DNA from: Adiantum capillus-veneris
Taxonomy: Eukaryota; Streptophyta; Polypodiopsida; Polypodiales; Pteridaceae
Assembly (NCBI GenBank): GCA_014529385.2
Contig: CM043952.1
Coordinates: 153,950,057 to 154,014,056 of the forward strand
Direction of reading: 5' to 3'
Length of the DNA stretch: 64,000 nucleotides
Positions 11,130 to 22,867 of the stretch are shown here, in pieces (positions within the stretch are counted from its first letter, which is position 1; every line of letters starts with the position of its first letter). The translations under genes were made by a program, and so were the position numbers. Under the pieces are notes generated by a model that was not told the origin of the DNA, did no database searches, and worked only from the letters and a program-made list of their open reading frames with translations.

Positions 11130-14100
11130 ATGAACCTACGCTCTGGACGAGTGTTAGAGCACAAGCATATTGGTAGTGCCTCCATTTACGCGGGCACCCA
11201 TTATTCCTCCACCCTAGGTTCTGGACCTTCGACCGGGACTCAAGGTAGCGCAACCCAAGATCCTCATATCGCGTCTAGTGATTCTTCCTCTGACTACGAA
11301 GTCATGGAGGGGTATCCTACACCAAACCCTAATAGTTCAAGTCAAGACATGCATGCCATGGGCCCACAGCCCGGGTCCAGCGTGTTTAGCCGCTTAAAAG
11401 AGACCCTTAGTAGAGCTACTCGCTCCGAACATGCGATTAATGAAATAAATGAAGAGAGTAGGGAAGTAAATTCCTCATTCATACCTAAAATGGACCCTAT
11501 GCTTCTTGAGAGTGTGCATGTGAATGTTCCATCCACTGCACCTCCTGATCCTTTAGGACTATCTCCCTCTGAGGTTTTACTACCCGATGGTAGGAGTCTT
11601 GCCGAAGTGCAAGAGATCGAACGCTATATGCAAGCAACAAGGGAGAGGGAAATTGAGAACCTACGAGGGCTAGAACAAAGTCGAGCCCTGAAAGCAAAAG
11701 CTCCTATGACAACAATCATACCAGCCGAGCAACCGAGTGCTCCCAAGGTAGCAGTCACAGAGGGGCAAGCAATGGGGAGCAATAATGCTCCCACTTCAAG
11801 GGAAACCTCCAGCACGCCAGGCCTAGATGGGATATTCCTAAACAAAAATTGGGAGTATGACCTACAAGCAGAAGCTTTAACTGATCGGTACACAGGACAC
11901 ACCTATCATGTGGGTTGGTTAGATGTTCTACAATCCACATCGGGTGCTACTAGCATAGCTGAGCAACAACAGAAAGTCTGTGATGTCCTCCATAGGATTG
12001 TCGAGTTAGAAAGACAGAACACAGGGATCAACATGCCTTCAACAGGCCTAATGAGATTCTTGGATACGGGAAAGGCCAACCAACCAACCCTGTCACAAAT
12101 GGAGACCCCCTCAGTGAGCCCCATTGATCCTCCATATGTTGTTTCGCCAGGAGCCTCAGTACAATCTGAGCCCACAAGTGGCAGCTTTACCTTCCCAGAT
12201 CTAGCTCATCTTTCTCTTAATGACACTACGGCTACCATGCATATCCCAATGGTGAGCATGACACAAAGTACACCATGGAGTTCATTTGTTAATACTGCGC
12301 CGATGCCTGGTAGCACAGTGCCCCCAACTATACCTACATGTATGTATCAATCATGTGCACCTGTCGTACCTCAGCCTCATGTAGCTCCTACACCTCCGAT
12401 TATTCCAAGAGCTTACAATCCACAATGGAATTATCCAAGCTCTTATACAAGTGGAGCCATGCCATTTAATAATAACATGCCATATCAGGCACCCCCTATG
12501 CCTAGGGCCACGCCTGTAAACTTTGGACCACCGTCTAGTACACCACCATACGAAATATAAGACCCAAGAGCCGCGCGTATGCCAAGGCCAAGGCCAACTC
12601 CCATCTCAAATGTGGTTCCAGGAGCACATACACCCATTATACCTGCTCAAATAGGAGATTTGGCAGCATTTGCTCAAACTATCGGTCGCTCTATGGCGGA
12701 AAACATGCGTGGTGCACCTGATAGAGAGCCTAGGAGCAAGGCAGTTCAAGTAGCTAAGCTCACACAGAAATTCAATGGAGACGGAGATGCTAGAAAGCAT
12801 ATGGAAGTCTTTGAACATGTGTGCGATTCCTTGGAAGAGCACAATGAGCTACATAAGTGTAAGGCTTTGAGTTTGACCCTAAGCGGAAAGGCTGGAGATT
12901 GGTATAGAACCTTAAGAGTAGAAGAAAAAACGATCTACTCTACTCTTAGGAGACTGTTCTTAAAAGAATACATACGAGAGGGACTACTTTGGGGTGTAGC
13001 CTCTCAGCTCCAGAAAGCCCAACGAGAAGAAGGTGAATCCGTGAGAGACTTCATTAGTCGCCTAAAGAATTTGAATTCTCGATGCAATCCAAACGAGCGA
13101 TTCAACAACAACCAATTGCTCGATAGATTCATTAGGGGACTACGACATGAAAGTATCTATAATGGTCTAGTCATTAGAGGTATCACTACTTGGGAAGCAG
13201 TCACCATGAATGCAATCCAATTGGAGGATAATTTAATGATTGCAGGAGAAAGAGTGTCTGCCGAGCCGAAGTCAAGTAGCTCCCAAGCATCAGGGCATGA
13301 GCCAATGAAGATAAAGCCAATCGTGAAAGAGCAAACGATATCTGAGATGACTTTGGCAGATCTCACAAAGGCCATCCAAGAAAGCCTTAGGGGTAATCGT
13401 GCTCCACAAAACACTCATATGTATCCAAGAAGGGAGCAACAATGGTGCTCAATTTGCTTGGGCCCACATACTACGAGTGAATGCCCTACTTTCAGAGTAA
13501 AGTTTAACGGGACTTGTAACGCATGTGGTAGGTATGGCCATCAAGTGAAAGATTACCTAATGCTTAAACGCATCATGGAAAATAAACCGCCTATAGCTTG
13601 GGTAGACTCACCTCGAGTTCCTGCATTGATGCCTACCCCACCCATGGAGCAACAGTTGCCATTACAGCACATGGTCCCTAGAACCCAAAATGTGGTCCAA
13701 ACCACACCGTTGCCACCTCCAGTGCTAGGACCGCAACCCCCTCATCCAAGAGTTACACCTATGAACCAAATAGGTTGCGAGTCATCTAGTACTTATGTAG
13801 ATTGCGAAGAGGACATAGACTCTAGTATCACCTATGGAGTCGACATGCTTGAGGAGTGTCCCATGTACTATATGGAAGACCATTGGGGACAAATCAAGCC
13901 GGTATATCAAGCTACTGTGCTAGCAGCAAGAGGCCAAAACATTAATAGTTTTGCCAGGAGACCACCTCTTCAGTGCTACGAATGTGGTGGACCACATCGA
14001 GTAGCTGAGTGCCCCATTAGAATACAAAAGAATGCCGCACTAATGCAAACCATTCAAGGGAGTGCATTGGCAATGCCAATACTCACTTGTAATCGTTGTG

Positions 14101-14462
14101 GCATAGATCATTTGATCGCACAGTGTCCTAACAATCCAAACGCACCGAAAATCACACCATTGAACATAATAGAGATTGTTGATGGGACACCACCAACTAT
14201 AACCATAGCACCAGTGAATGCACTCACACGGTCGATGCTCCAAAAGCAAAATTACATCCTCGAAGAGAGAGATGCTGCGTCCATTGGCCGAGCGAGAAAG
14301 AAGAAAACACGAAGAAAGAAATCCCTTAATGCTTCTAGCTCGAAACCTAGTTCAAAGACTAACATAGGGACAGGAGAGGATCCCGTGTATATGAATGACC
14401 CTGAGGATGACTCAGATTCGATAGAGACCACGGAGACCAAAACTGTTACTACAAAGGAATAA
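11130..14462 (+). pseudogene. B1 Gag with four zinc knuckles, two nonsense codons
   Basis: Gag forms the particle and packages RNA. The start is chosen at 11130 (MNLRSGRVLEH) because B2 begins at the matching MHLRSGRVLEH; the frame is open a further 17 codons upstream. The order is a long Ser/Pro-rich N-terminal part, the retrotransposon Gag helical domain (TQKFNGD...DRFIRGL, about 12760-13140), then four knuckles. These are CSICLGPHTTSEC, CNACGRYGHQVKDY (last Cys lost), CYECGGPHRVAEC and CNRCGIDHLIAQC. The first, third and fourth have C-x2-C-x3-H-x4-C spacing, one residue shorter than usual. In-frame TAA codons at 12558 and 14460 interrupt it; the frame is otherwise kept and runs on into the protease region. 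Confidence 0.9.
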
Positions 14463-16382
14463 GCCAGTGAGGAGGATCACGAGAGGGAATTACGACGAAC
14501 ACCAAAAGAGTATTCAAAGTTAAACTACCCAGTTGCGAACCCCCAAGATAAGCCACGAGAGACAAAAAATGAGGATTGCAAGAGAAAGATTGGAACCTAT
14601 CCAGACCCAACAGTGGAAATAGAACGAGTCCAACAACTGAGAGGTTTGGTGGAAGAAACTCAACGAACATTAGAACCTGAACCCAAACACATCCAGATGT
14701 CGGACACAGTGTTTCCCACACAAGTTCAACCTCACAAGAACTACAGGCCGTTAGCTATACCCAGTATCATTCGGGAAGAGAGTGAGGGTAGGACATCTGA
14801 AAGTGGACACACACCTTTCCTACTAGAGAGAATGTTTGGTGAGGGAATGCCCGACCCCCTTGAGGAAGTGGAGATTCCATCTTCACCATTCTCTTGTCAG
14901 GGTCCTACGTCCCACAAGATGCCATTAAATGTTGCCAAATTGATGGATTTCATGTCTTCAGAAGTTAGAACCACCATCATGTCCAAACTATATAAAGACC
15001 CTGAGCTAGTCTCAGCTCTTCGAGCCTTCCTCAATGGAGAATTACAGGCCGGATTACCACAGTTTACACATATGAACAAACCTGACTCGGTAATGAATGA
15101 GGAGGAACATTTAGCACCACCATCTGACCTAGCAGGACATGAATCTGTAATTGAAGTACCCGTTAACAAGTTGGGGCAATACTTTGAAGGTGATGAATCT
15201 AATGCTACTCTACCAATCACCACTAAAGGATTAACTGTAAAGGGAGTCCTTGACGGTGGTGTGGGAGTCAGCATGGTGACAAAGAGTTTTTGGGAGTCTA
15301 TGGGGCGACCTCACCTTGAAGCCACAAGCGTAGTGGTAAAAATGGCTAATGGATCTATTGTTACGCCTATTGGAATGCTTAAGGATCTCAGGATCAAGGT
15401 CTTGGGACACAAGGTAAGGCAGACTTTCATTGTTATGGATTTTTCCAAGCATCCTATGTCATTTGAGATGATCTTAGGGCGTCCATTCATGAGGGAAGCA
15501 AAAATGGTGCATGACTGGTCCAAAAACCACGTCTACTTACAGTTCCAAGACTCTGTCATTCGAGTTGATCTTGTAAGTGGTCGAACGCATCCTCTAGGAA
15601 ATAAATTCATCATTGATAATCGATCAGACACAACAATTCACTCAGCTCCATTACAGTATTGTTACACGTGTAACGAAGACATGGATATTGGGGAGAACTC
15701 TCCTTATATGGATATCCTACCCGGAATGGCTGAGTCAGACAATGTCGATTGGGTACACCTAGCGGCAACTATAGATACATGGGGAGCTAGAGGAACAACC
15801 TGGGTAACACCAGATGGGGAAGAGATACCACACATTGCACCAGTAAACATGGTAGGTGTGACACATGTAACATCCGATGATAAGAAAGAGGCACACCTAC
15901 CTGAGAGTGAAACCGATGATTCCTCAAAGGCTTCAGGCCAATACACATCAAAAACAGAATCTCGGGGAGAAATGGATTCAGAACCTAAGGAAACATCGAG
16001 TGAGCCAAGTATAGAAACTGAACACTCAAGGTCTAGTACGACCATCTATGGTAATTTATATGAGAGTGAAGAAGATACAAGCGAAGACCTATCAAGCGAG
16101 TCGAGTTCAAACATTTACCAAAATCAAAACCTTAACAAGAAACAAAGGTCATATAAGAGACGACGATATCGAGCGAATGTGAGAGCTAGGACAAACAAGG
16201 AAAGATCTACTGCAGAATGGCTTAGCTATCTAGGGGCATGTGATGCTCATCGAAAGCTAGTAGACAATTGGGGTGAACATCTCCAAAGTGTCATGTGGTG
16301 CAGCCCGCGACCCATTGACCTCGCTCAATTGGAGGTTACACAGCCGAAATTGAGTCGAACTATAAGAAGACGTCAAAATTGA
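14463..16382 (+). pseudogene. B1 first protease-like domain
   Basis: Same frame as Gag, open from 14613 to the TGA at 16380. The retropepsin-like fold is read from NKLGQYFEGDESNATLP to MILGRPFMREA (about 15165-15500). The catalytic triplet is D-G-G (LDGGVGVS, Asp codon at 15252-15254) where most retropepsins have D-S/T-G. B2 and D also have D-G-G, so this is lineage-typical and not a new mutation. An acidic Ser/Glu-rich linker (about 15890-16120) and a basic patch (about 16140-16200) follow before RT. B2 lacks that linker. Confidence 0.85.
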
Positions 16383-18371
16383 GAGTTAGCACAACAACAA
16401 AAGGAGGCAGAACTAAAAGAAAGGTCTCCGACAGGTCAAGAGCCTGCTGACTTACATACGGCTCCTGAACATTTTAAATCTTATACCACGGGGGAGCGAA
16501 AGGTTGTGTATGCCAAAGCCCAACGAATACCTACCAATGGGAGCAGTGGAGTCTATGATGGTCCAGCGGTAGTTAAAGAGATAGAATTAGCAGGACCAGG
16601 TGAGGAGTCTAAACCAGACTTTATTGCTCAAGACCTTACCGAAACTGAAGAGGTTGTACTTAAGGAGCTCCTCAAGGAATACAAGGATATCTTTGCTTGG
16701 ACATATCATGACATGAAGGGCGTTCCACCTTCTGTGGTGCAACATACAATTCCCATGATCAACACTGCTAAACCCGTCCAACAACGACCCTATCCAATGA
16801 ATCCTAAGTACGCCAAAATTGTACAAGAGCAGATTGAAAAACTTATCCAGTGTGGATTCATATACCCTATTGAGCACTCAGAATGGGTTTCTCCAATAGT
16901 CATTGTGCCAAAAAATAATTGGAAACTAAGAGTGTGCGTGGACCTCAAGAAAGTTAATGCAGCTACTAGGAGAGATCATTATCCCTTGCCATATTCAGAA
17001 CACGTGCTTGAAAGAGTTGCGGGCAAGGAAGCTTATAGCTTTTTAGATGGGTACTCTGGTTACAATCAAATCACAATTGCATTAGAGGACCAAGCTAAAA
17101 CTGCTTTTATCACAGAGTTTGGAGTGTTTGCATTTCGTGTTATGGCTTTTGGCTTAACGAATGCACCTGCTACATTCCAACGATTAATAAACACTGCGTT
17201 TAAAGAATTTCTAAGGGAGTTTTGTGAAGCTTTCCTAGACGACCTTTGTGTTTATTCTTCTTGGGAGAAGCATTTGTTATATCTACGAAAAATATTTTAA
17301 AGGTGCAGATTTTATCGCATCTCATTGAACCCTTTCAAATGCCAATTTTGGGTTAAGCATGGAGTCATTCTAGGACATATAGTGTCCAAGAACGGGATAT
17401 CCACCGATGAGAGTAAGATTAAAGCCATTGCCGATTTGCCACCACCTACAAACTATAAAGGAGTTCAAAGATTTATGGGCCATGTTGGTTATTATCGAAG
17501 ATTTATTTTAAACTTTGCCGAGATAGCGCGTCCATTGTACAAGCTTCTTATTGAGTTTCATTGGACGGAAGAATGTCATCAATCTTATGAGTTATTAAAG
17601 AAGGCCCTAACAAGTGCTCCAATCCTACGAACACCCGATTGGAATGTACCTTTTCATGTGCATATCGATGCATCAAATTTTGCTATTGGGTGTGTTCTAA
17701 CTCAACCAGGAGAACATAAATTGGACTACCCTATTAGCTTTGCAAGTCGCCAATTAAATGATGCTGAGATGAACTACACTACTACAGAGCGCGAAGGTCT
17801 AGCTATGATTTACGCAGTAAAGAAATTTTGCTATTACCTTCTTGCTACCAAGTTTGTGTTTTATGTTGATCATCAAGCATTGCTATATTTGGTAAACAAG
17901 CCGTGTTCCACAGGTCGAATTACACGATGGTTGTTAATTCTTCTTGAGTTTGACTTCACCGTTGTTGTGAGGCCTGGGAGGAAACATGTCATGGCGGATC
18001 ATTTATCTCGTATCCCTAATGGGGAAGCTCCTACCGAGGTTGATAATGAATTACCTGATACTCCTTTGTTCATTGTTGAGACAATGCCTGAATGGAGTGA
18101 AAAGATTGTTAACTTCTTAGTTAATGGTTTTCCACCCAAGGAACTGCGAAAAGATATAGCTCGAAAATTAATCAAGGAATGCGAACCCTATTGCTTACTG
18201 GCTGGAACTCTCTATAAGAGAGGAAAAGATGATGTTCTTAGACGCTGTGCCCGCGAGGATGAGTATTTATATATTCTACAAGAGGCACACATGGGTGTAG
18301 CTGTGCCCGCGAGGATGAGTATTTATATATTCTACAAGAGGCACTCATCCTCGCTGTGCCTGCGAGGATGA
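16383..18371 (+). pseudogene. B1 reverse transcriptase and RNase H
   Basis: Two open parts in one frame (16506-17300, 17325-18371) are split by a nonsense codon at 17298. RT motifs: LRVCVDLKKVNAAT, SFLDGYSGYNQI, AFGLTNAPATFQRL and the catalytic FLDDL near 17240, followed by ILGHIVSKNGIST and GYYRRF. A single classical RNase H follows: HVHIDASNFAIG, TTTEREGLAMIYAV, FVFYVDHQALLYL and HVMADHLSRI. The best match in the window is A1. After RNase H the frame runs into the integrase zinc module and is lost in the 18.3-kb triplication. Confidence 0.92.
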
Positions 18372-18411
18372 GTATTTATATATTCTACAAGAGGCACACA
18401 TGGGTGTAGCT
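18244..18411 (+). repeat. Triplicated segment with an internal inverted repeat
   Basis: The sequence GCGAGGATGAGTATTTATAT and its surroundings occur three times (GAGGAT at 18255, 18311 and 18364), so 109 bp have been gained. Between copies two and three, ACTCATCCTCGC and GCGAGGATGAGT form an inverted repeat around TGTGCCT. 109 is 1 modulo 3, and this alone explains why RT-RNase H and integrase are in different frames. Confidence 0.93.
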
Positions 18412-19509
18412 GGTGGTCACTTTTCAGGAAACTTGACTGCCTGAAAGATCTTACAGTCAGGCTATTGGTGGCCCACTCTGTTTAAGGATGCATCACTTTT
18501 TGCAAAGGGATGTGATGAATGCCAACGCTTCAACAAGCCACAAAGAAGGGATAGGATGCCTCTACATCCCATCAAGGTAACCCAACCATTTGAAAAGTGG
18601 GGCTTAGACTTTGTAGGACCGATTAGTCCGGCTGCACGTAACACGCAATCACGATATATCATTGTGGCTACCGACTATGTAACCAAATGGGCTGAAGCAA
18701 AAGCAACACGAAAGGCGGATGCAAAAACAACAGCTAAGTTCCTCTTTGAGAACATTATCACACGTTTTGGATGCCCCTTTGAACTTGTGAGTGACAATGG
18801 AACTCATTTTATAAATGAAGTAATAAAAGAACTCACATCAAACTTCATGATATCTCACCACAAATCTACACCCTATTATCCCCAAGCAAATGGCCAAGCT
18901 GAGAGTACCAACAAAACTCTCATCTCCATTTTGACAGAGACAGTTGAGGCTCATCACACTGATTGGGACCTAAAGCTTACATCAGCTTTATGGGCTTATC
19001 GTACTGCGTATAAAGTTGCTATTAATTGCACACCGTTTAAGATGGTGTATGGCCAAGAAGCAGTTATGCCATGGGAGTTTGTCATTCCTAGTCTTCGAGT
19101 AGCTTCTCAAGAAGGTTGGGATGGTAACCCTTTAGTGGAGCGATTATATATCCTGGAAAGGCTAGATGAAGAGAGGCAATTAGGTGTGTGAAATGCTCTA
19201 GTGGAGAAGGATAGGAGAAAGAAGTGGTTTGATAGCCATTTAAAGGATAAAGACATCAAGGTTGGTGATAAAGTTCTTATGTACGGGGTACGTAATGAAA
19301 AGAAGAAATTGAAATACGCTGGTAAGGGACCATATCGAGTGTGTGAAATTACCCCGCAAGGTACCATTCGCGTAGAGACTCTAGATGGAGTTGAAACCAT
19401 TGGATTCCTTAATGGGAGTAAATTCAAAAGATATTATGATCCTCTAAGCCAGGAAGAGTTGCAAGCCATCCATCAAAAGAAGGCTGCCAAGGAACAAGCA
19501 GAGCTTTAA
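18412..19509 (+). pseudogene. B1 integrase
   Basis: The zinc module is split by the triplication (GGHFSG near 18413; CDECQ near 18512). The catalytic core is open at 18556-19191: GLDFVGPI (first Asp), LVSDNGTHFI (second Asp) and ANGQAESTN (Glu), then ALWAYRTAYK and VMPWEFVIP. A TGA at 19189 separates it from the C-terminal part (19201-19509), which has VGDKVLMYGVRNEKKKL, YAGKGPYRV and ITPQGTIRV, a GPY/F domain. There is no chromodomain. The frame is +1 relative to RT because of the upstream duplication. Confidence 0.92.
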
Positions 19510-20418
19510 AAAATCCAAGCAAGAGTTGAGGCTCAAGAACGACAACAACGTCTTAGACGCCAACGAGAGGCTAATCTGGGAATCACGCAAGCATTTTTCG
19601 AGGACACAGATGACGACTCATTAGAATCTGAGCCACCCCTACGATAGGCAATTGAGCTAAATAGCCCCTATGGGAAAGTGCTATACAATGCCTTATTAGA
19701 TACGGGAGCTAAACACAATTTGTTATCCTATGGAGTTTGGTGTCAATTAGGGAAACCGACCCTATCCCCGAGTACGATGCAAGTCAAGGGCATTAATAAA
19801 AAGAAAACTGCTATTCTTGGAGTCCTTCAGACCCTTGTTGTCTATGACAATGGAAGCATAGTGCAGAGGTTTCTAGTCATGCCCGCGGGAGCTATGGAAG
19901 GCCACGTAAACTTGGGACGCACGTGGATGTTGGCAACCAAATGCACTATTGATTGGGATACTGTTAGTGTCACAACGCGACCACCGACTCTTACCCCTAT
20001 CATTCAAGCAAAGTCACCTACGTTGCAAACTCTAGCAAAGTTGAAGGATAGCCAACATTCACAAGCCAAGGTGGTTAACTCGTCTTTGCCGGCTACCCAT
20101 GAATCTAGCACTTCAACACTTGTAGTTGCAGCAAGCAGTAATATTGCACGTACTCAAGCTGCACAACCTAAGAGTACATATCAATGGGTCCCCAAGGCCT
20201 TACTTCCAACTACCTCAACCCTCCCATCCATTTCAAGAAAAAATTTCCTGGGAAAACCAAGAGCGCGCCCTAAGAGAGTCAAGACCAAATCACGATGGAT
20301 TCCAAAACAACTATTAGAAGCCCAAGGCTACTATGATGGAAATGAGCAAATTTGGGTACCTAAACGTAAAATGTGTCCTTCCCTATCGACAACAACCCAT
20401 ATGAGTCCAACAGTGTAA
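19510..20418 (+). pseudogene. B1 second retropepsin-like domain after integrase
   Basis: The same frame as integrase continues through stops at 19507 and about 19645 and is open at 19678-20418. NALLDTGAKHNLLSYGVW has an intact D-T-G-A (Asp codon 19699-19701). A middle strand region (GVLQTLVVYDNGSIVQRFLV) follows, then MPAGAMEGHVNLGRTWMLA, which mirrors the MPAGLGAYPIILGRPWLRA of the D protease. So it has both sequence marks of a retropepsin fold. It is distinct from the first protease-like domain 4.4 kb upstream. A1 has a decayed equivalent; B2 and D have none. The end carries WVPK and WIPK motifs shared with the B2 tail. Its role is unknown. Confidence 0.8.
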
Positions 20419-20831
20419 CGCTAAAGCCAATGGCAGACCGTGGGAAGGGAAAGATCACAGAATGCTACACACCTAGTCCAGAGCTAGTTTGGGCTCCAAG
20501 GCAAAACCAATTTATTGCACCTAGCTCAGGAAGGGGGGAATTCCATGAAGCTTCTAGCTCCTCATGTAATACATCCATAGAGGTAAAAGCTTCTACACAG
20601 CCTCCATCTATAGTAATGGACCTCCATGAAGCTACAAAAGAGTCCACACCTCCCAGTGTTCAAGAATCACCTGATGAACCACTTCAAGTTCGATCCTGGG
20701 AGAGTACCTTACCACCCTTGCAACTTGACGAGGCACCTAGGGTAATAGAAAACTACTGGCAAAAATCCTCACCTATTACCAACTGGAACAATTGGTTTCA
20801 AAGGGTGACAAGCTCATTTCAAACGGTATGA
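20373..20831 (+). pseudogene. B1 C-terminal tail, frameshifted
   Basis: Open in another frame than 19678-20418, so a frameshift lies near 20373-20418. It reads ITECYTPSPELVWAPRQNQ, then a Ser-rich and acidic stretch, and ends WFQRVTSSFQTV before TGA at 20829. The last 90 or so codons are almost identical to the end of the B2 frame. It is known only from this family in the window and no domain is recognised. Confidence 0.8.
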
Positions 20832-22867
20832 TCTGCCCAAGGAAGGGGGGAGTGTTTGTGGACATCCATCATTCACTTGATTCCCTCTCAACCTTTCTCC
20901 CTGACCTCTTAATCTCCGATCTTAGGGAATGTATATATAAAGCCTTATACTCACAAAAAAAAGATAAAAAAAGTAAAAGAGCAAGAGCCATAACACAAAT
21001 CATAAAAACAAATTATGCACAAGAACACGACCCTTGTAATATTTGCACTCTAACCATCATCTATTTGCGTGTACAGATATGGCTAGTACGCTAGAGTCAT
21101 CCACTCCTGCCTTGGGTGAGAGGTACCCTCGTTACTTTTCACAAATATTTCACATGGTCTTTCCAGTGCTTGCATGTGAATGGGATTTGATAGGGACGCT
21201 AGCATGTGAGAGGAATTTTGAGGAGTTCGAATGGCTGATACGTCTCTTGACCACGTCTGATCCATATTTAGAAGAGAGTGTTTCTCCCATTGCACAAGCC
21301 TACCCTTTTGACCAAGATGACTATAGGCGTCTAATGACCTTCTTAGTAAACATGGGCACCTATGATGAAGAAGAAAATTTACACGACTACACGGATGGCA
21401 CATATGGTCTCATGGATGATGACTTTGTTTATCTCGACGACGAGGATAGGGGTTTAGCCTTAGGGTTTCCCCCCAACCTCTACAATATCCTATTCCCTTG
21501 ACTCTCTAGGGGGAGTGCAAATAATTAGGTTAGGGTTCCTTATGTTTTTTGTTGTGTTCAATAAGTGTTGGTACCTTTTTCCACTAATGTGCCTCCTGGA
21601 GGTATTCCTTTTGTTTCCTAGTGTGTACAGGAGCATGTTGCTATTGGTAGGATTTGGACCTTCATGGAATCTTTATCTCGACTCACTCTTCAAATCAAGC
21701 GCGACCATCGACACAAACAGGTGTTTCTTGTCCATTAGCATTGCCCCTTATCTTTTTGCATCCATGTTTGTCTCCTTTGATTGTGATTGGTAGCATAATT
21801 TTCAACGCATTTGCTTAGTATCAAACATTTAATTCAATGTAATCTTTTGTCATAATCAGTTGTCTAGGTTTAAAACTCAAGCAGTCCGACTAAGCTAGTT
21901 TGACCAAGTTAGGTGTTAGAGATCTTCTCTTAATACCATGGGGAATGCCTTCCTAATAATCAACGGTTACTTAGGTTCTTAATCCGATTTAGGCAGCATT
22001 GTGTGAAATGTACTAGGGCTTTCTAGTGGGCTTGACCCTATTGACCTTCAGCTTAAGTATTATAAAGGGAGTTTACTAGTGTGATGAGCCTGGGGAGGGG
22101 TACCAGTGTTATATGACCCCCCAAAGTTACAAAATGTTGAAAATGAACAAACAAAAAATCAAAGTGCCACACTGTAAAATCTTAAGCTGGAAGAGAAATC
22201 TCAGCTTGATTTGGTACTTCACTCACATGTATTGCCTATGGTACTCGAGCCCTAGAGGTTCCCAGTGTGGGCGCTTTTCCTTGAAAAGCAAAAAACCCAA
22301 GGCATACAAAATAAGCACACACATCAAATTGAATCACTGTGAAAAGACTTTGGGGGGTCAAAGAAAAAGTAATCAGTCAGGCGATGATTTCATGAGAAAT
22401 TCCTTTTATGGTAGCTTAACTACAAGGTCTTCTAGATATAGCCTCTAGTCAGCCCTCGAACATGAATACTTGGCTCTCGCGATTAAAAAACTTAATTGAC
22501 CACAGAAAATTAAGAAGCTTACCCATGGTATTAATATTCGATCTCTAGTGCCTTTCGACCGTCAAATTAGCGACCCCAGACTTGTTTAATTTTTTACCTT
22601 TACATATGTTTATGCATTTGATTACATTGCAATTTAATGTTCATTGCTGACAAATTGTTTGAAATTCTTTTACCAATCAATGTGTCTACCTAAAATTGCA
22701 TATGCTTTTTAATCACTTATGAAAATGCAATTACCGTGCCAATGTTGTTTGATTTTGCAGTGACTGAAGAAGGCTAAGGACATTCATCTCAAATGCTCTT
22801 CCACCTCGACGAACGAGCTTCAACTCAATAGCTTCCGAGGACGGAATCTACATAAAGAAGGGGGGCA
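20832..22867 (+). other. B1 3' region and polypurine tract
   Basis: Holds a second AAGGGGGG tract just after the stop (about 20837-20847), a TATATAAAG motif (20934-20942), the small ORF at 21079-21501 and a long non-coding part. That part is near-identical to B2 from about 21570 on (B2 from 61176). It ends in the true polypurine tract AAGAAGGGGGG (22856-22865) next to the 3' LTR. An open stretch at 22113-22448 is not counted as a gene. Confidence 0.75.
21079..21501 (+). CDS. Small acidic ORF downstream of pol in B1
   Basis: An intact 140-codon frame (MASTLESSTPALGERYP...PNLYNILFP), open 12 codons further upstream to an ATG at 21043; the start at 21079 is a choice by composition. It is strongly acidic near its end (DEEENLHDYTDGTYG, MDDDFVYLDDEDRG). 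I see no transmembrane segment, signal peptide or known motif. It occupies the position where some gypsy elements have an env-like gene but does not look like an envelope. A TATATAAAG lies 137 bp upstream of the start. B2 lacks this segment although the DNA on both sides matches. It may be an element accessory gene, captured host sequence, or a chance ORF. Confidence 0.4.
   Translation: MASTLESSTPALGERYPRYFSQIFHMVFPVLACEWDLIGTLACERNFEEFEWLIRLLTTSDPYLEESVSPIAQAYPFDQDDYRRLMTFLVNMGTYDEEENLHDYTDGTYGLMDDDFVYLDDEDRGLALGFPPNLYNILFP

Noticed and set aside
21079-21501. Envelope gene in B1
   Set aside because: No signal peptide, transmembrane segment, cleavage site or cysteine pattern of an envelope; kept only as an ORF of unknown function.
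22113-22448. ORF in the B1 3' region, matched by 61736-61945 in B2
   Set aside because: Both copies share near-identical DNA in and out of the frame, so openness is not evidence for a protein; lengths differ through a frame change.
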